A DNA stretch of 64,000 nucleotides from Armigeres subalbatus (lineage: Eukaryota; Arthropoda; Insecta; Diptera; Culicidae), in contig NC_085141.1 in assembly GCF_024139115.2 (NCBI RefSeq), forward strand, positions 177,146,994 to 177,210,993. Direction: 5' to 3'. The notes under the pieces are model-generated. The model was not told where the DNA came from and ran no database searches. It saw nothing but the letters and a program-made list of their open reading frames with translations. Numbering within the stretch: the first letter of the stretch is position 1; the number at the start of each line of letters is the position of its first letter. Both the position numbers and the translations under genes were made by a program. Positions 55,376 through 64,000 of this stretch are shown piece after piece.

Positions 55376-55968
55376 AATAGTGTTTTCGAGTAATTTAGAG
55401 TTTCACGAGTAATTTCCCGAAATTCCACTGAGCTGTTTTCTGAACTTCAACATTTAAATTTTATTTCAAAACGTTCTGAACACAACACACTGTTCAAGCG
55501 CACTGTCGTACTTAGCAACTTGTATACAAGGAAAACAAATCCAAGCGACGACATGCTACACACTTTTCGTCTAGTAATGGAACACGTGGGCATCTAACGG
55601 ATATAAATCCAGCATGCTCGTATGTTTTGCGTGGTTTTAAATCTAAAGAATCTTAATCACCATGATCGTTTTGCTTGCGTACCAACCCAATGCACACTGA
55701 ACTGTGTTCAGAGTTCAAAACTAAGAACACCAAGGCACGCTCTTCACAGCAAATAATTTTGAAAATTCAACGACATGTAAAATTGCAGCTTATCCCATCA
55801 AACGAATTAACATTCGATATTCAAATTAATTTGATTGAATTTTACGAGCAAGTACTGTTTAAATTTATTTTGATTTAAAAGAATAGTGAGATCAATTGAA
55901 TGTTACGTTTATTTGCATGCTCCAAATATGTGCATGAAAATACATTTAAAATAAATTTAAACATATTT
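55376..55968. other. No gene recognised
   Basis: AT-rich, only short frames without similarity. It adjoins the truncated end of the RTE linker. Confidence 0.35.
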
Positions 55969-56277
55969 TTATCTGTGTTGGCTCATGTTCTGTTCAGGAT
56001 GCATCTCTGCCTTTCGATCCTTTCTTCTCCTGAAAGTGGCGGGTCTGCTGCTTCCGTTTCTGCCTATAGCGTTCCTCGTTCTGCCGGGTCCTTGGCTTCT
56101 CCAAAATTTGTCTGAACTTTTGGTCGAACCAATCGTTCCGCCGACTTCGTCTAACATACCCGACGTTGCTTTCCGATGCGTTGTTAATGACTGCTTCAAC
56201 TGTACTTCAGCAGTCCTAAAGAGGGACCCCATCGAACGCACCATCTTCTGGCAACGCTGCTTCAAGATACTGTGCAT
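55969..56277 (-). pseudogene. RTE-type element, endonuclease-RT linker
   Basis: Minus-strand frame and neighbours read like the basic linker after the endonuclease. VQLKQSLTTHRKATSGMLDE in one frame corresponds to a better family match in the next frame, NASESNVGYVRRS-like. It continues WFDQKFRQILEK-like and RKRYRQKRKQQ-like peptides. It joins the endonuclease (56947-57780) once the MITE and one copy of its 8-bp TSD are discounted. Confidence 0.7.
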
Positions 56278-56938
56278 TAGGGCGGTTCACATTTCAAAAA
56301 TGTTCGAAAATTCCAACTCCCATATGTCTATTAGGATCATTTTGATAATATAGGAGTCCTGGCAAAATTTCAGGCAATTCGGTGACCATTTAGGGGTGGC
56401 GCGAAGTCAATTTATGTTTATATGGAAATTTGTATGGGAAAAACTTAAAATTTATTCAAATCCCCCTACAACTTTTAAATCGTGATGAATTCAAATAAAC
56501 ATCCCCAACCTCAATTTTTGGAATCTATTTGAGCTCAACCAGTGGGTAACTCATTAATTTTGATTTATATTTCCACTGCTACGTTGAGGCTAATCACACC
56601 ATTTTAGCCATTTATCTCATATTCACACTGTCAATAGAATCTTTCAATCTTCTCATAACTAATGTGTTATTCGCAGCTTTCATTTATATAGATCCCAAAA
56701 AGGGAGGTTGGGGATGTTTACTTGAATTCATCACGATTTGACAGTTGTAGGGAGACTTGAAATTTTTTTAAGTTTTTCCCATACAAATTTCCATATAAAC
56801 ATAAATTGACTTCGCGCCACCCCTAAATGGCCACCGAATTGCCTGAAATTTTGCCAGGACTCCTATATTATCAAAATGATCCTAATAGACATATGGGAGT
56901 TGGAATTTTCGAACATTTTTGAAATTTGAACTGCCCTA
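56278..56938. mobile_element. 661-bp fold-back MITE with exact 8-bp TSD
   Basis: Starts TAGGGCGGTTCACATTTC and ends GAAATTTGAACTGCCCTA, with arms of ~230 bp (for example ACTCCCATATGTCTATTAGG mirrored by CCTAATAGACATATGGGAGT). The octamer CTGTGCAT flanks it exactly (56270-56277 and 56939-56946). It interrupts the RTE copy. Same family as the copies in the 5.2-6.9 kb palindrome. Confidence 0.9.
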
Positions 56939-56946
56939 CTGTGCAT

Positions 56947-57785
56947 CTGCAGCGGCAATATCTGGTTGCTTCAGTCGCTCTAGGTCGTAACGAGGTGGTT
57001 GTCGGTACCAAACATTAGTGATGACGGATAGTTTTGGGCGCAGTTAAACCATCACCAGATAGTGGTCAGAGTCGATGTTTGTGCCACGATAGGTCCTGAT
57101 GTCGATAATGTCGGAGAAGTTCCTAACATCGATTTGTGGATTTGTTTGCACTGGTGATCTCCAGGTATACCGGACGAACTGTACTGAGAGTAGGTGCTGC
57201 GAATGGCCATACTCTTGGGGTGGCGAAATCAATTAGTCGTAGACCGTTTTCGTTCGTCAGCTGGTGGGTGTTGAACTTTCTAATAGCCAGTCTAAATATA
57301 TCCCCGGACCAACCTGAACGTTTTAATCTCCTTTGATGATTTTAACGTCGACGCTTGGGCAGCTATCGTACTCACGTTTGAGCTGCGCGTAGAATGCGTC
57401 CTTATCACCATCAGTACTTCCGGAATGGAGACTGTGGACGTTGATTATGTTAAAGTTTAGGAGCCAACCATCGGCAAGTATGCGTGTGCTTCCAAAGAAG
57501 CTAAGTGATTTGCAGTTCCACGGATCGAGCTTCCAATCGCTAGTCCCTAGTCTAAACAGTCGCACCATTATTGGTCCCTTCCACCTCACCTTCTGCAACG
57601 CTGCGATACCGAATACGCGGTCCTTCAGCACATCGGCAAGTATGCGTGTGCTTCCAAAGAAGTTAAGAGATTTGCAGTTCCACGGATCGAGCTTCCAATC
57701 GCTAGTCCCTTTCGTCGCTGTGGTTTTCACCGGTCGTTACGGTCCGTATTCTCTTGGCGGTCGTTCGTTCTGATTAGTAGGAGAA
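56947..57785 (-). pseudogene. RTE-type endonuclease domain with internal duplication
   Basis: On the minus strand SDWKLDPWNCKSLNFFGSTR is followed by ILADVLKDRVFGIAALQKVR (expected LQE changed to LQK). It continues NIINVHSLHSGSTDGDKDAF, YAQLKREYDSCPSVDVKIIK, and, in other frames, GLRLIDFATPRVWPFAAPTL, IDVRNFSDIIDIRTYRGTNI and DSDHYLVMV (catalytic DSDH). A 78-bp segment is present twice (57471-57548 and 57633-57710, offset 162 bp), duplicating the N-terminal WKLDPWNCKSL region in frame. The copy is truncated on both sides and non-functional. Confidence 0.85.
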
Positions 57786-58429
57786 CTGTTCCGTTTTCCA
57801 ATCTGACTAAACATATATTTATCTCATCGCGAAACAAAGAAATACAGCACCAATTTCGTTGCTTCTTTTTGCTAACATGCGTGTTCACTGCTGAAAAAAT
57901 CACAAAAATGAGAAACAAGTCGAATTCCTTTCCATTGCTTTGTTCTTCATAGGATGAATATCGGAGCTATAAGATGAAGTCCAGGAGCAGAAACCCTATA
58001 ATCTTCAACCGCTCTTTGCTTTTTCGGTGATGAGCAGCCATGCGCCTCCATGAGTTTGCTGTTGTTCGTGTTATATATTGGACGCAGAACGATCGCGCGA
58101 TTAAGCAAGAGTGTGGTTCTGCTTTGTGCGGGTAAGCAAATTAATTTAAAAAAATCTTTATTTCGCGTTTCTCGTGTTTTATATTGGACGCAGAACGTTC
58201 ACGTGATTTAAAAAACCCAACTTAATTCACCGAGTAGTGATACTGCCTTTCTCGCATTTAGCCAAGACACCAACCTTATATGGTGCTAATATGGTTCGAT
58301 GTGCCATTTTCAACGCAATGGTCGATCGTTATAAAATTCAATAGTGATCAACTAGGATTTTTCCCCTGTCGAATAAAACTTGTTGCGAGAAAATCGGTTG
58401 AGGATTACTATATGAAAAGTTGTCTAATC
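57786..58429. repeat. Dispersed repeat remnants
   Basis: GACGCAGAACGATCGCG and GACGCAGAACGTTCACG recur at 58081 and 58189, and GACGCAAAACGATCGCG at 59198. A GAGCAGCCATGCGCCTCCAT block occurs at 58032 and 59252. 58200-58420 resembles 53881-54250. No gene. Confidence 0.5.
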
Positions 58430-58560
58430 AACCGTCTAAGACGAATTAAGTACTCTCCATTTAATTCCACCAATTAATTTTTGATATCTTTGCAGATACG
58501 TATTTCGACCACAACTGTGTGGTCGTCTTCAGTGTCTCGTACTTGACTCGACTTACTTAG
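58430..58560 (-). repeat. Dispersed GTACGAGACACTGAAGAC repeat, inverted copy
   Basis: Reverse complement of 23625-23770: CAGTGTCTCGTACTTGACTC and CAGATACGTATTTCGACC are exactly shared. In this copy the internal ACCACAACTGTGTGGT forms a small hairpin. Confidence 0.65.
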
Positions 58561-58564
58561 GAGC

Positions 58565-58916
58565 GTGAGTATTTAGAATGTATGGCGGATATACACAGCC
58601 AGACATTCTAAATACTCACGCTCCTCTAATGCGGACGTGTACTATACACATGTGGAAGTATTGGCTTGAGAAAATGGATTGCGAGTGATTTGACTATGCG
58701 TCAAATTTGGGAATCTCGAGCTCGTTCAGTAGCCGCTAGGTTGCGAAGGCCGACGGAGGTCCTTCGTAGCTTAGTTGGTTAAAGCACCAGTCTAGCGTAC
58801 TGTAGGGTCATGGGTTCGAGTCCCATCGAAGGGAATGTGGTTACCTCCAATACATTTTCCAAATCAATATCTTCCACATAACGTACATATTCACATATGA
58901 GTTTTCATAACATTGT
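58565..58916 (+). mobile_element. Repeat element carrying a tRNA-Ala-like sequence
   Basis: GTGAGTATTTAGAATGTATG and its mirror CATTCTAAATACTCAC lie at 58566-58615, then ACATGTGGAAGTATTGGCTT leads to the tRNA-like block. On its far side CAAATCAATATCTTCCACAT mirrors the GTGGAAGTATTGGCTTG arm imperfectly. The same order is found at 63505-63835 (minus) and 63790-64000 (plus), so the tRNA-like sequence travels with conserved flanks on both sides. Confidence 0.7.
58760..58834 (+). tRNA. tRNA-Ala(AGC)-like sequence in a repeat (probably pseudo)
   Basis: The 75 nt fold as a tRNA: acceptor TCCTTCG pairs with CGAAGGG (one G-U), discriminator A; D stem GCTT/AAGC; anticodon stem CCAGT/ACTGT with one mismatch around the loop CTAGCGT (anticodon AGC, Ala); T arm ATGGG-TTCGAGT-CCCAT perfect. 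A and B boxes for Pol III are intact. It lacks the G3-U70 pair that alanyl-tRNA synthetase needs (position 3 is C-G), so it is unlikely to be a working tRNA-Ala. It is repeated in a mobile-looking context. Confidence 0.6.
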
Positions 58917-59632
58917 AAATTAACGTCCAAGTCGGGTGGTTTAATCCCCGGAAATAGGCAATTAACTTTGATTGAACTAAAAACATGCGCCAGATAGTCG
59001 CCTAAGAAAAACATACCTCCAAATAAAAAAGTTACTTCGATATTTTTGAAATTTGGTCGCCACGTGGTGCATTCCGGCGGTGAATGCTTGTATAGCACGT
59101 GCTTTTTGTACTGCGGAGAAATTTTTCACATCTATGAGAGCCTTGGAAAATGATCACGAAAGTTGCCATTTTGTTGCAAGGCACAATAATATATTGGACG
59201 CAAAACGATCGCGCAATCAAAGAAGAGTGTTATGATTCTTTGTGCAAGCTAAGATGAGCAGCCATGCGCCTCCATGTATGTGTGGTATTGGGAGAATCCC
59301 CAGTACCGGACACCTAGGCTTTATAAGGCAAAATTGAATGACTATCTGGGTTATGTTAACTGGTACACCACCGTTAGCACGAAATACAATATTCGCAAAT
59401 GGATTTCATTAATTTCTCGGTCCACCTTGATTTCCACAACTTTTTGAAAGGCTCCTTATTTTTCTTCGATCTTTTTTTAATTTTTGTTGGGTTGTTTCAT
59501 TAAATCCAAGTCCATAAACAAGCAAAAACAAACCGCGTAAAAAAGCTGCCCAGTGTAGCTTACTATTGAAACGAACCATGTTTTTCGAAGGTGTATATAG
59601 ATAATGAACTTTGGCGAAAACGGTTACGGGAC
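58917..59632. other. No gene recognised
   Basis: No supported gene; contains the dispersed blocks mentioned for 57786-58429 near 59198 and 59252. Confidence 0.35.
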
Positions 59633-59878
59633 TGACAAACAGACATAACACATTGAACAATAACTCATCAAATACTTCGCCGTACAAACACGACATCTGT
59701 TGATTTCAGTTAGTTGGGTAAACCACGATTCAGTTGGCAGTAGCCAGCAAACGTCAAACTCGAGCCAATCCGATGCGCGTGCCACGAGGGATCGATTGGC
59801 CAACTAATGATTATTTAAGTTGACCAGTAAATCAGTGAACAATGGAAATTTTACAAGTGTTGTGTCTGTTTGTCTGTG
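59633..59878. mobile_element. ~245-bp MITE (GACAAACAGACATAACAC end), second copy
   Basis: GACAAACAGACATAACAC on the left pairs with GTTGTGTCTGTTTGTCTG on the right. The interior is the reverse complement of the copy at 46317-46565 (ATCTGTTGATTTCAGTTAGT, AACGTCAAACTCGAG). Confidence 0.75.
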
Positions 59879-61439
59879 GTTACGGATTATAGAAGTCTGA
59901 ATACACCCAACTTTCAAATAATATTATGTAGTGGACTTGTTGGATAGTAAATAGAAGCGTTTTATTGATAAGCCGCAAAGTGATGTTATGTTAAACATAA
60001 TTGATTATTGTCTTTTACTCTAGATACTTGACTAATGAGTACAACTACAGTAAATCGTTTACTAAATAAATTCACATGAATGAATAAACCTGTCGAACCT
60101 GCAGTGAAGGACATTATTACGTATCAACTCTGCATCTATACGTTGATCAGTTGCCGCCAAGATATGTTTGAAGGAACGTGCAACCAACAGTGAATCGACT
60201 TTACAACCGTATACTCAATCTCCGTGCGGTTTGACCATGAAATCGTTAACTGCTGTATTGTCCGTGCCCTCTTCGGCGGCTTGACATGTCCTGTATTGTG
60301 TAGCGCTCGGAAACCTTCATTGCCGCGCTGCCATTACTACTATGTATACGATTGTGACGTTAAAAAATATGGCTTGGAAAGAGAATCATTGTTTGGGAAG
60401 GCAAGATAACGAGATTTTAATTGAAGAACGTGAACAGAGATAAAAATTATCATTATCGCTGTCTGATCGAAAATCGGAGCGCTCTGCTGCTTTTAAGTGA
60501 CGTGCCATTGCGGGCCGACCCTCCGAGTGCTCGAATGAATGTGAGGCCTCGAGCGGGCTGTGCACAGTTTATGAGAGGACATCAGATTTAAATGTTGCTA
60601 TATGCGGAGCAGCTACTTACTACCTACTGCGAAAGGAAAAGGGAAAACTGAGATAGATCGTCGTGGTGAAGGATAAGGTGTTTTGTTTAGTTTTTTTTTG
60701 TTGGCATGCACTTGCAATATGTATGTTAATGATCCTGATTTCAGCGAGGGGTTTCGTTGAAGTAAGATGATTAATGGCTGTTCCTTTCTTTCAAATTTTC
60801 CACTTAATTCGAACCGCAGGTTTCAGGTGGCATTGAAATGATGTTATTTATTTTTTACGTATGATGTTCAAGTTCATTTCTCAATGAGCATGAGAAGACT
60901 ATGGTAGGTTTTAATGAACTTTTTCCTTTCAGTTTAGGTAAGCTGATGAACTTGTGAGTTTCATGCCTGGAATTAGAGCAATGAAAATAAAGACAGTGCC
61001 AAACTATAATCTTCTTAAATCTGTAAAGCTCTTATTTGAAATAGTCGAATCTTTATTATTAAATATTTTTAATTACCTCAATGTGCCAATTTCAGAGGTA
61101 CTATTTTAAATAAAATGTTGTTTACAATTCAGATTTTTTATGAATCCGAAACGCTTGCATGATCCTATATCTTTATCTAACATAACATTTCTCTCAATCT
61201 GAAACTATCGGCTTGAATGCGATTTTGTTTTTGTCAAAATGCATTAATTTCATGACGCTTCGTGATATTTTTGTACTTGCATTGTACTTGCATTTGTTTA
61301 AGACCTTCAGAGCCAATGAAGCAATGAATTAACCCCACGAAAAAATTCACAAAAAATTCAGGGAGTATTTAAAAATCTATAAAAGTTCAGGTTAACCGAG
61401 AAATTAATAAAATCCAACCGCCTTAAAAAAAATCTGGGT
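59879..61439. other. No gene recognised
   Basis: AT-rich, with no recognised coding region, transposon end or RNA. The frame at 60224-60409 (61 codons) has no similarity I know. Confidence 0.35.
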
Positions 61440-61605
61440 GTATTCGTAAACCGCAAAAATACACCATGATTTAATTCATGGATTCGGGAACACCAGTCAC
61501 GTTTTCCAGAACGTTCCAAAAAACGTGACTGTTGTTTCCGAAACCGTAACTAAAAATACACCGTGAACTTATTAGCTCACGAATTCGGGAACGTTTTTTT
61601 TTGCG
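61440..61605. repeat. Duplicated/mirrored AAAATACACC...TTCGGGAAC repeat
   Basis: AAAAATACACCATGATTTAA...GATTCGGGAAC (61456-61492) and AAAAATACACCGTGAACTTA...AATTCGGGAACG (61552-61591) are direct copies ~96 bp apart. CGTTTTCCAGAACG and CAGTCACG/CGTGACTG hairpins lie between. Non-coding; a probable MITE-type repeat. Confidence 0.5.
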
Positions 61606-61784
61606 TGTACTAGCGCCAAATTAGCATTATGTAAACACTTATTAAGGATTGGGTAATGCCTCTTTATATAATGCCAAACTGGTGCTAAGAAATCAATTGA
61701 AAATTATTATATGAGTGACTATAGAATATATCACAGCGAATAAATTTCCAGCAGAAATCATCGCGGACGGCAATCAATGTGTGT

Positions 61785-62180
61785 CAGTAAAATTCGATTG
61801 CGGTTGTCAACTGTACCGAACGATTGTACCAGCGATTGTCGGTGGAAGTATCGGCTGAGTACCGCCAGAAGCTCAGCGAACGGATAAGTGCAATCAACGT
61901 TAGCGACAACATCAACGATCTATGGGAGTCGTCCATGGAGCGTTGAGCACAACAGCACGAGAAGTGGTAGGCACTGTACAGAGGCGACCCATGACGGGTT
62001 GGTTCGAAGTGGAGTGTCAGAGAGTGACAGACGAGAAGAACGCTGCCAGAAGCCGGATGTTGGTGTCGGGTATCCGATCGAATAGAGATCGGTACAAGAA
62101 AGCAAGAGCAGCCGAAACACGAACCCACCACAGGAAAAAACTCAAAGGTGCAGCCCAATCGGGTTGTACGCAAAGGTGAC
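61785..62180 (+). pseudogene. RTE-type element, endonuclease-RT linker
   Basis: Plus-strand frames give LSVEVSAEYRQKLSERISAI, NVSDNINDLWESS, then one frame over HGALSTTAREVVGTVQRRPM, TGWFEVECQRVTDEKNAARS and YKKARAAETRTHHRKKL. This is the basic linker preceding RT in RTE-type elements. It probably belongs to the same copy as 63190-63515. Confidence 0.75.
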
Positions 62181-62689
62181 GTTGAACTACGTAGCTGTAT
62201 GTAATGTACAGGTTTTCGATTTTTCTGTTCGATGAGACCAAAGCAAACGTTTTGCATTGTTTATCCTGTGTTCCTGAGATTGAGTGAAGATTCCGAACCC
62301 TGGTGATGTATATAATTTTTAGACCAACATTTGAAAAGGAGAATGAAAATAAAATTTTCAAATAATCGAGGATGAACAACATTCTAAAGCGATCACATAT
62401 CCAAATTATCAATTGAAAAAACTCGCTAGAGAGTAAAAATCGTTCAATGACTGTATCTCGATTCGAACCATTGGTAAAAGCTATTTTTGAACTTATTCTC
62501 CTACATAACACCAAAACACAATGCTTAACATCCGTTTGAACATCATTGTTGACATTAAATTGGTATAAGTTAGATTTACATTAAAATGATAATTTTGTGT
62601 TTATTATCAATCGATTCCAGAATTTGAAAAGTTATCGCCGATGATAACTCGCCTACTATTCAAAGTTATCAAACAAACAAAGGCACAGA
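62181..62689. other. No gene recognised
   Basis: AT-rich sequence between two pieces of an RTE-type copy; no motif seen. Confidence 0.35.
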
Positions 62690-62905
62690 ATTCGGAGATA
62701 GCGAGATCTATTCTCGATCGGATCTAGGATGTTTTCGGGTGGGAAACATTTTCGACACCCTGGGCATAGTGTATCCATTGACTTTGCCACACAAGATACA
62801 TACATCCTAATGCAATGGCGGGCATAGAAGTTTTCAATTAATAACTAAAGAAATGCTATGAGATTAGAAGCTGAAAAGCAGGCCAACTTCCAGTTGGAAT
62901 GTAGT
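62690..62905 (+). mobile_element. tRNA-related SINE, second family copy
   Basis: Shares GATGTTTTCGGGTGGGAAAC, TTTGCCACACAAGATACAT, TTTTCAATTAATAACTAAAG and GAAAAGCAGGCCAACTTCCAG with 40065-40315. The tRNA-like head is decayed (GATCTATTCTCGATC in the B-box position). Confidence 0.8.
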
Positions 62906-63189
62906 GCTATGGAAGGAGAAGCTAAAATACCCAAAATATGTCTGAATGATCCCTGGAAATCCCGAAATTCGAGTAATAAAAAATTGCATTCGTGTGAGGA
63001 AAACCGCGTGAAAAACGACTTCAGTGTACATCGGGTATGAAGCGTTGACTCTTCTTTGATCGAATGGTCCAAGAAAATTGAAAATCCATCGAGAAGCGGT
63101 TGAGATATAAACGATCAAAGTCTATCATATTTTCGTGACGTTTTTCGATTTTTTGCAATCGTAAAGTGTACCCCAATATAGAAAAGACA

Positions 63190-63515
63190 GACGTAGTTCT
63201 ACGTCAAAAAAAGAGTGGAGTCGCCTACACTAGATGAGGATAGAAAAGCTATTAAAGAGCTGAAACCCAATAAGGTTGCGAAATGCGCTATCGAAAATAT
63301 AGGAAGACAATGAATTGCCTGCTAGCTAGTTGGACGGCCTTCTTTAAGAAAGGGCACAGACTGGAGTGCGCCAATAACCGAGGAACCTTAATTTGGCGTA
63401 CAAAATGATGTCCCGTATTCTGTTCAACAGATTCAAAGCGCTTGAAGAGTCCTTTGTTCGGCGAATACCAAGCAGGTTTTCGTGATGGCCGATCAACGAC
63501 GGATCAAATTTACAA
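63190..63515 (+). pseudogene. RTE-type reverse transcriptase, N-terminal part
   Basis: ESPTLDEDRKAIKELKPNKV (63220-63279) is the segment before RT motif 1. Then, in other frames, KGHRLECANNRGT (63351-), MMSRILFNRF-like and GEYQAGFRDGRSTTDQIYNV (63460-63517) follow, the GEYQAGF-RSTTDQI landmark of this family. It is cut at ~63515 by the tRNA-bearing repeat. Confidence 0.8.
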
Positions 63516-63835
63516 TGTTATGAAAACTCATATGTGAATATGTACTTTATGTGGAAGATATTGATTTGGAAAATGTATTGGAGGTAACCACTTTCCCTTC
63601 GATGGGACTCGAACCCATGACCCTACAGTACGCTAGCCTGGTGCTTTAACCAACTAAGCTACGAAGGACCTCCGTCGGCCTTCGCAACCTAGCGACTACT
63701 GAACGAGCTCGAGATTCCCAAATTGGACGCATAGTCAAATCACTCACAATCCATTTCTCAAGCCAATACTTCCACATGTGTATAGTACACGGCCAGACAT
63801 TCTAAATACTCACGCTTCTCTAATGTGGACGTGTA
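63505..63835 (-). mobile_element. tRNA-bearing repeat, inverted copy
   Basis: Reverse-orientation copy of 58565-58916: AAACTCATATGTGAATATGT, GGAAGATATTGATTTGG, the tRNA-like block, GCGAAGGCC-like flank, then CAAGCCAATACTTCCACATG and ATTCTAAATACTCACGC. It sits next to the RTE RT fragment. Confidence 0.75.
63594..63668 (-). tRNA. tRNA-Ala(AGC)-like sequence, inverted copy (probably pseudo)
   Basis: Same 75-nt fold as 58760-58834, with anticodon stem CCAGG/ACTGT (two mismatches) and an intact T arm. Anticodon loop CTAGCGT (AGC) is retained. Position 3 is again C-G rather than G-U. Part of the inverted repeat copy. Confidence 0.5.
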
Positions 63836-64000
63836 CAATACACATGTGGAAGTATTGGCTTGAGAAATGGAGGTCCTTCGTAGCTTAGTTGGTTAAAGCA
63901 CCAGTTTAGCGTACTGTAGGGTCATGTAGGGTAGAGTCCCATCGAAGGGAAAGTGGTTACTTCCAATACATTTTCCAAATCAATATCTTCCACATAACGT
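63790..64000 (+). mobile_element. tRNA-bearing repeat, third copy running off the window
   Basis: CATTCTAAATACTCACG and ACATGTGGAAGTATTGGCTT, then directly the tRNA-like block. The ~75 bp flank present before the block in the other copies (TTGCGAGTGATTTGAC... GCCGACGG) is deleted. Its tRNA-like sequence (63874-63950, 77 nt) has a damaged T loop (GGGTAGAGTCCC) and so a broken B box. The right arm continues to the window end. Confidence 0.7.

Overview
The window looks like a gene-poor stretch of a culicine mosquito nuclear genome, most likely Aedes. It is AT-rich, carries almost no long host reading frames, and is packed with repeat types known from these genomes: tRNA-related SINEs with GAA-rich tails (Feilai-like, name tentative), LOA-, RTE-, I- and Jockey/CR1-type non-LTR retrotransposons, hAT elements with 8-bp target duplications, a Helitron-like end, fold-back MITEs and satellites. 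Species, clade and family names are recognised by eye; no database was searched.

Layout. 1-3000: a ~150-bp satellite that flips orientation near 2230 and is split by a TA-flanked inverted-repeat transposon. 3685-4839: a non-autonomous hAT with a perfect 8-bp duplication. 5228-6789: a 1.56-kb palindrome of two mirrored fold-back MITEs. 8.9-11.1 kb: a decayed RTE-type retrotransposon followed by a Helitron-like end. 14.2-17.3 kb: a decayed hAT with recognisable transposase, probably invaded by a 1.2-kb inverted repeat. 19.5-20 kb: the tail of an I-type element. 24.7-33.5 kb: the best-preserved unit, a minus-strand LOA-type element (ORF1 with a DUF4780-like domain; ORF2 with endonuclease, reverse transcriptase and RNase H). 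Its ORF1 is split by a SINE that is itself split by a Jockey/CR1-type element, and its catalytic YADD codons carry a 27-bp poly(A) insertion.

35-37.3 kb holds tandem repeats, MITEs and SINEs. 37779-38747 is the one convincing host feature: an exon with its own ATG, 317 codons, a 3' splice site before it and a GTAAGT donor after it. A second, weaker candidate first exon lies at 48355-48451; both end in phase 1. 40-47 kb contains RTE fragments, a 656-bp fold-back MITE and a 2.06-kb hAT filled with a 23-bp hairpin minisatellite. 51-58 kb contains SINEs, MITEs and an RTE endonuclease/linker split by a 661-bp MITE with an exact 8-bp duplication. 58.6-59 kb and 63.5-64 kb carry a repeat containing a tRNA-Ala-like sequence.

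The elements do not act together as a pathway. The interest lies in the insertion chronology, repeats that form hairpins, and one host gene lodged among transposons. I found no defence system, gene cluster, CRISPR array or other clearly new biochemical system.
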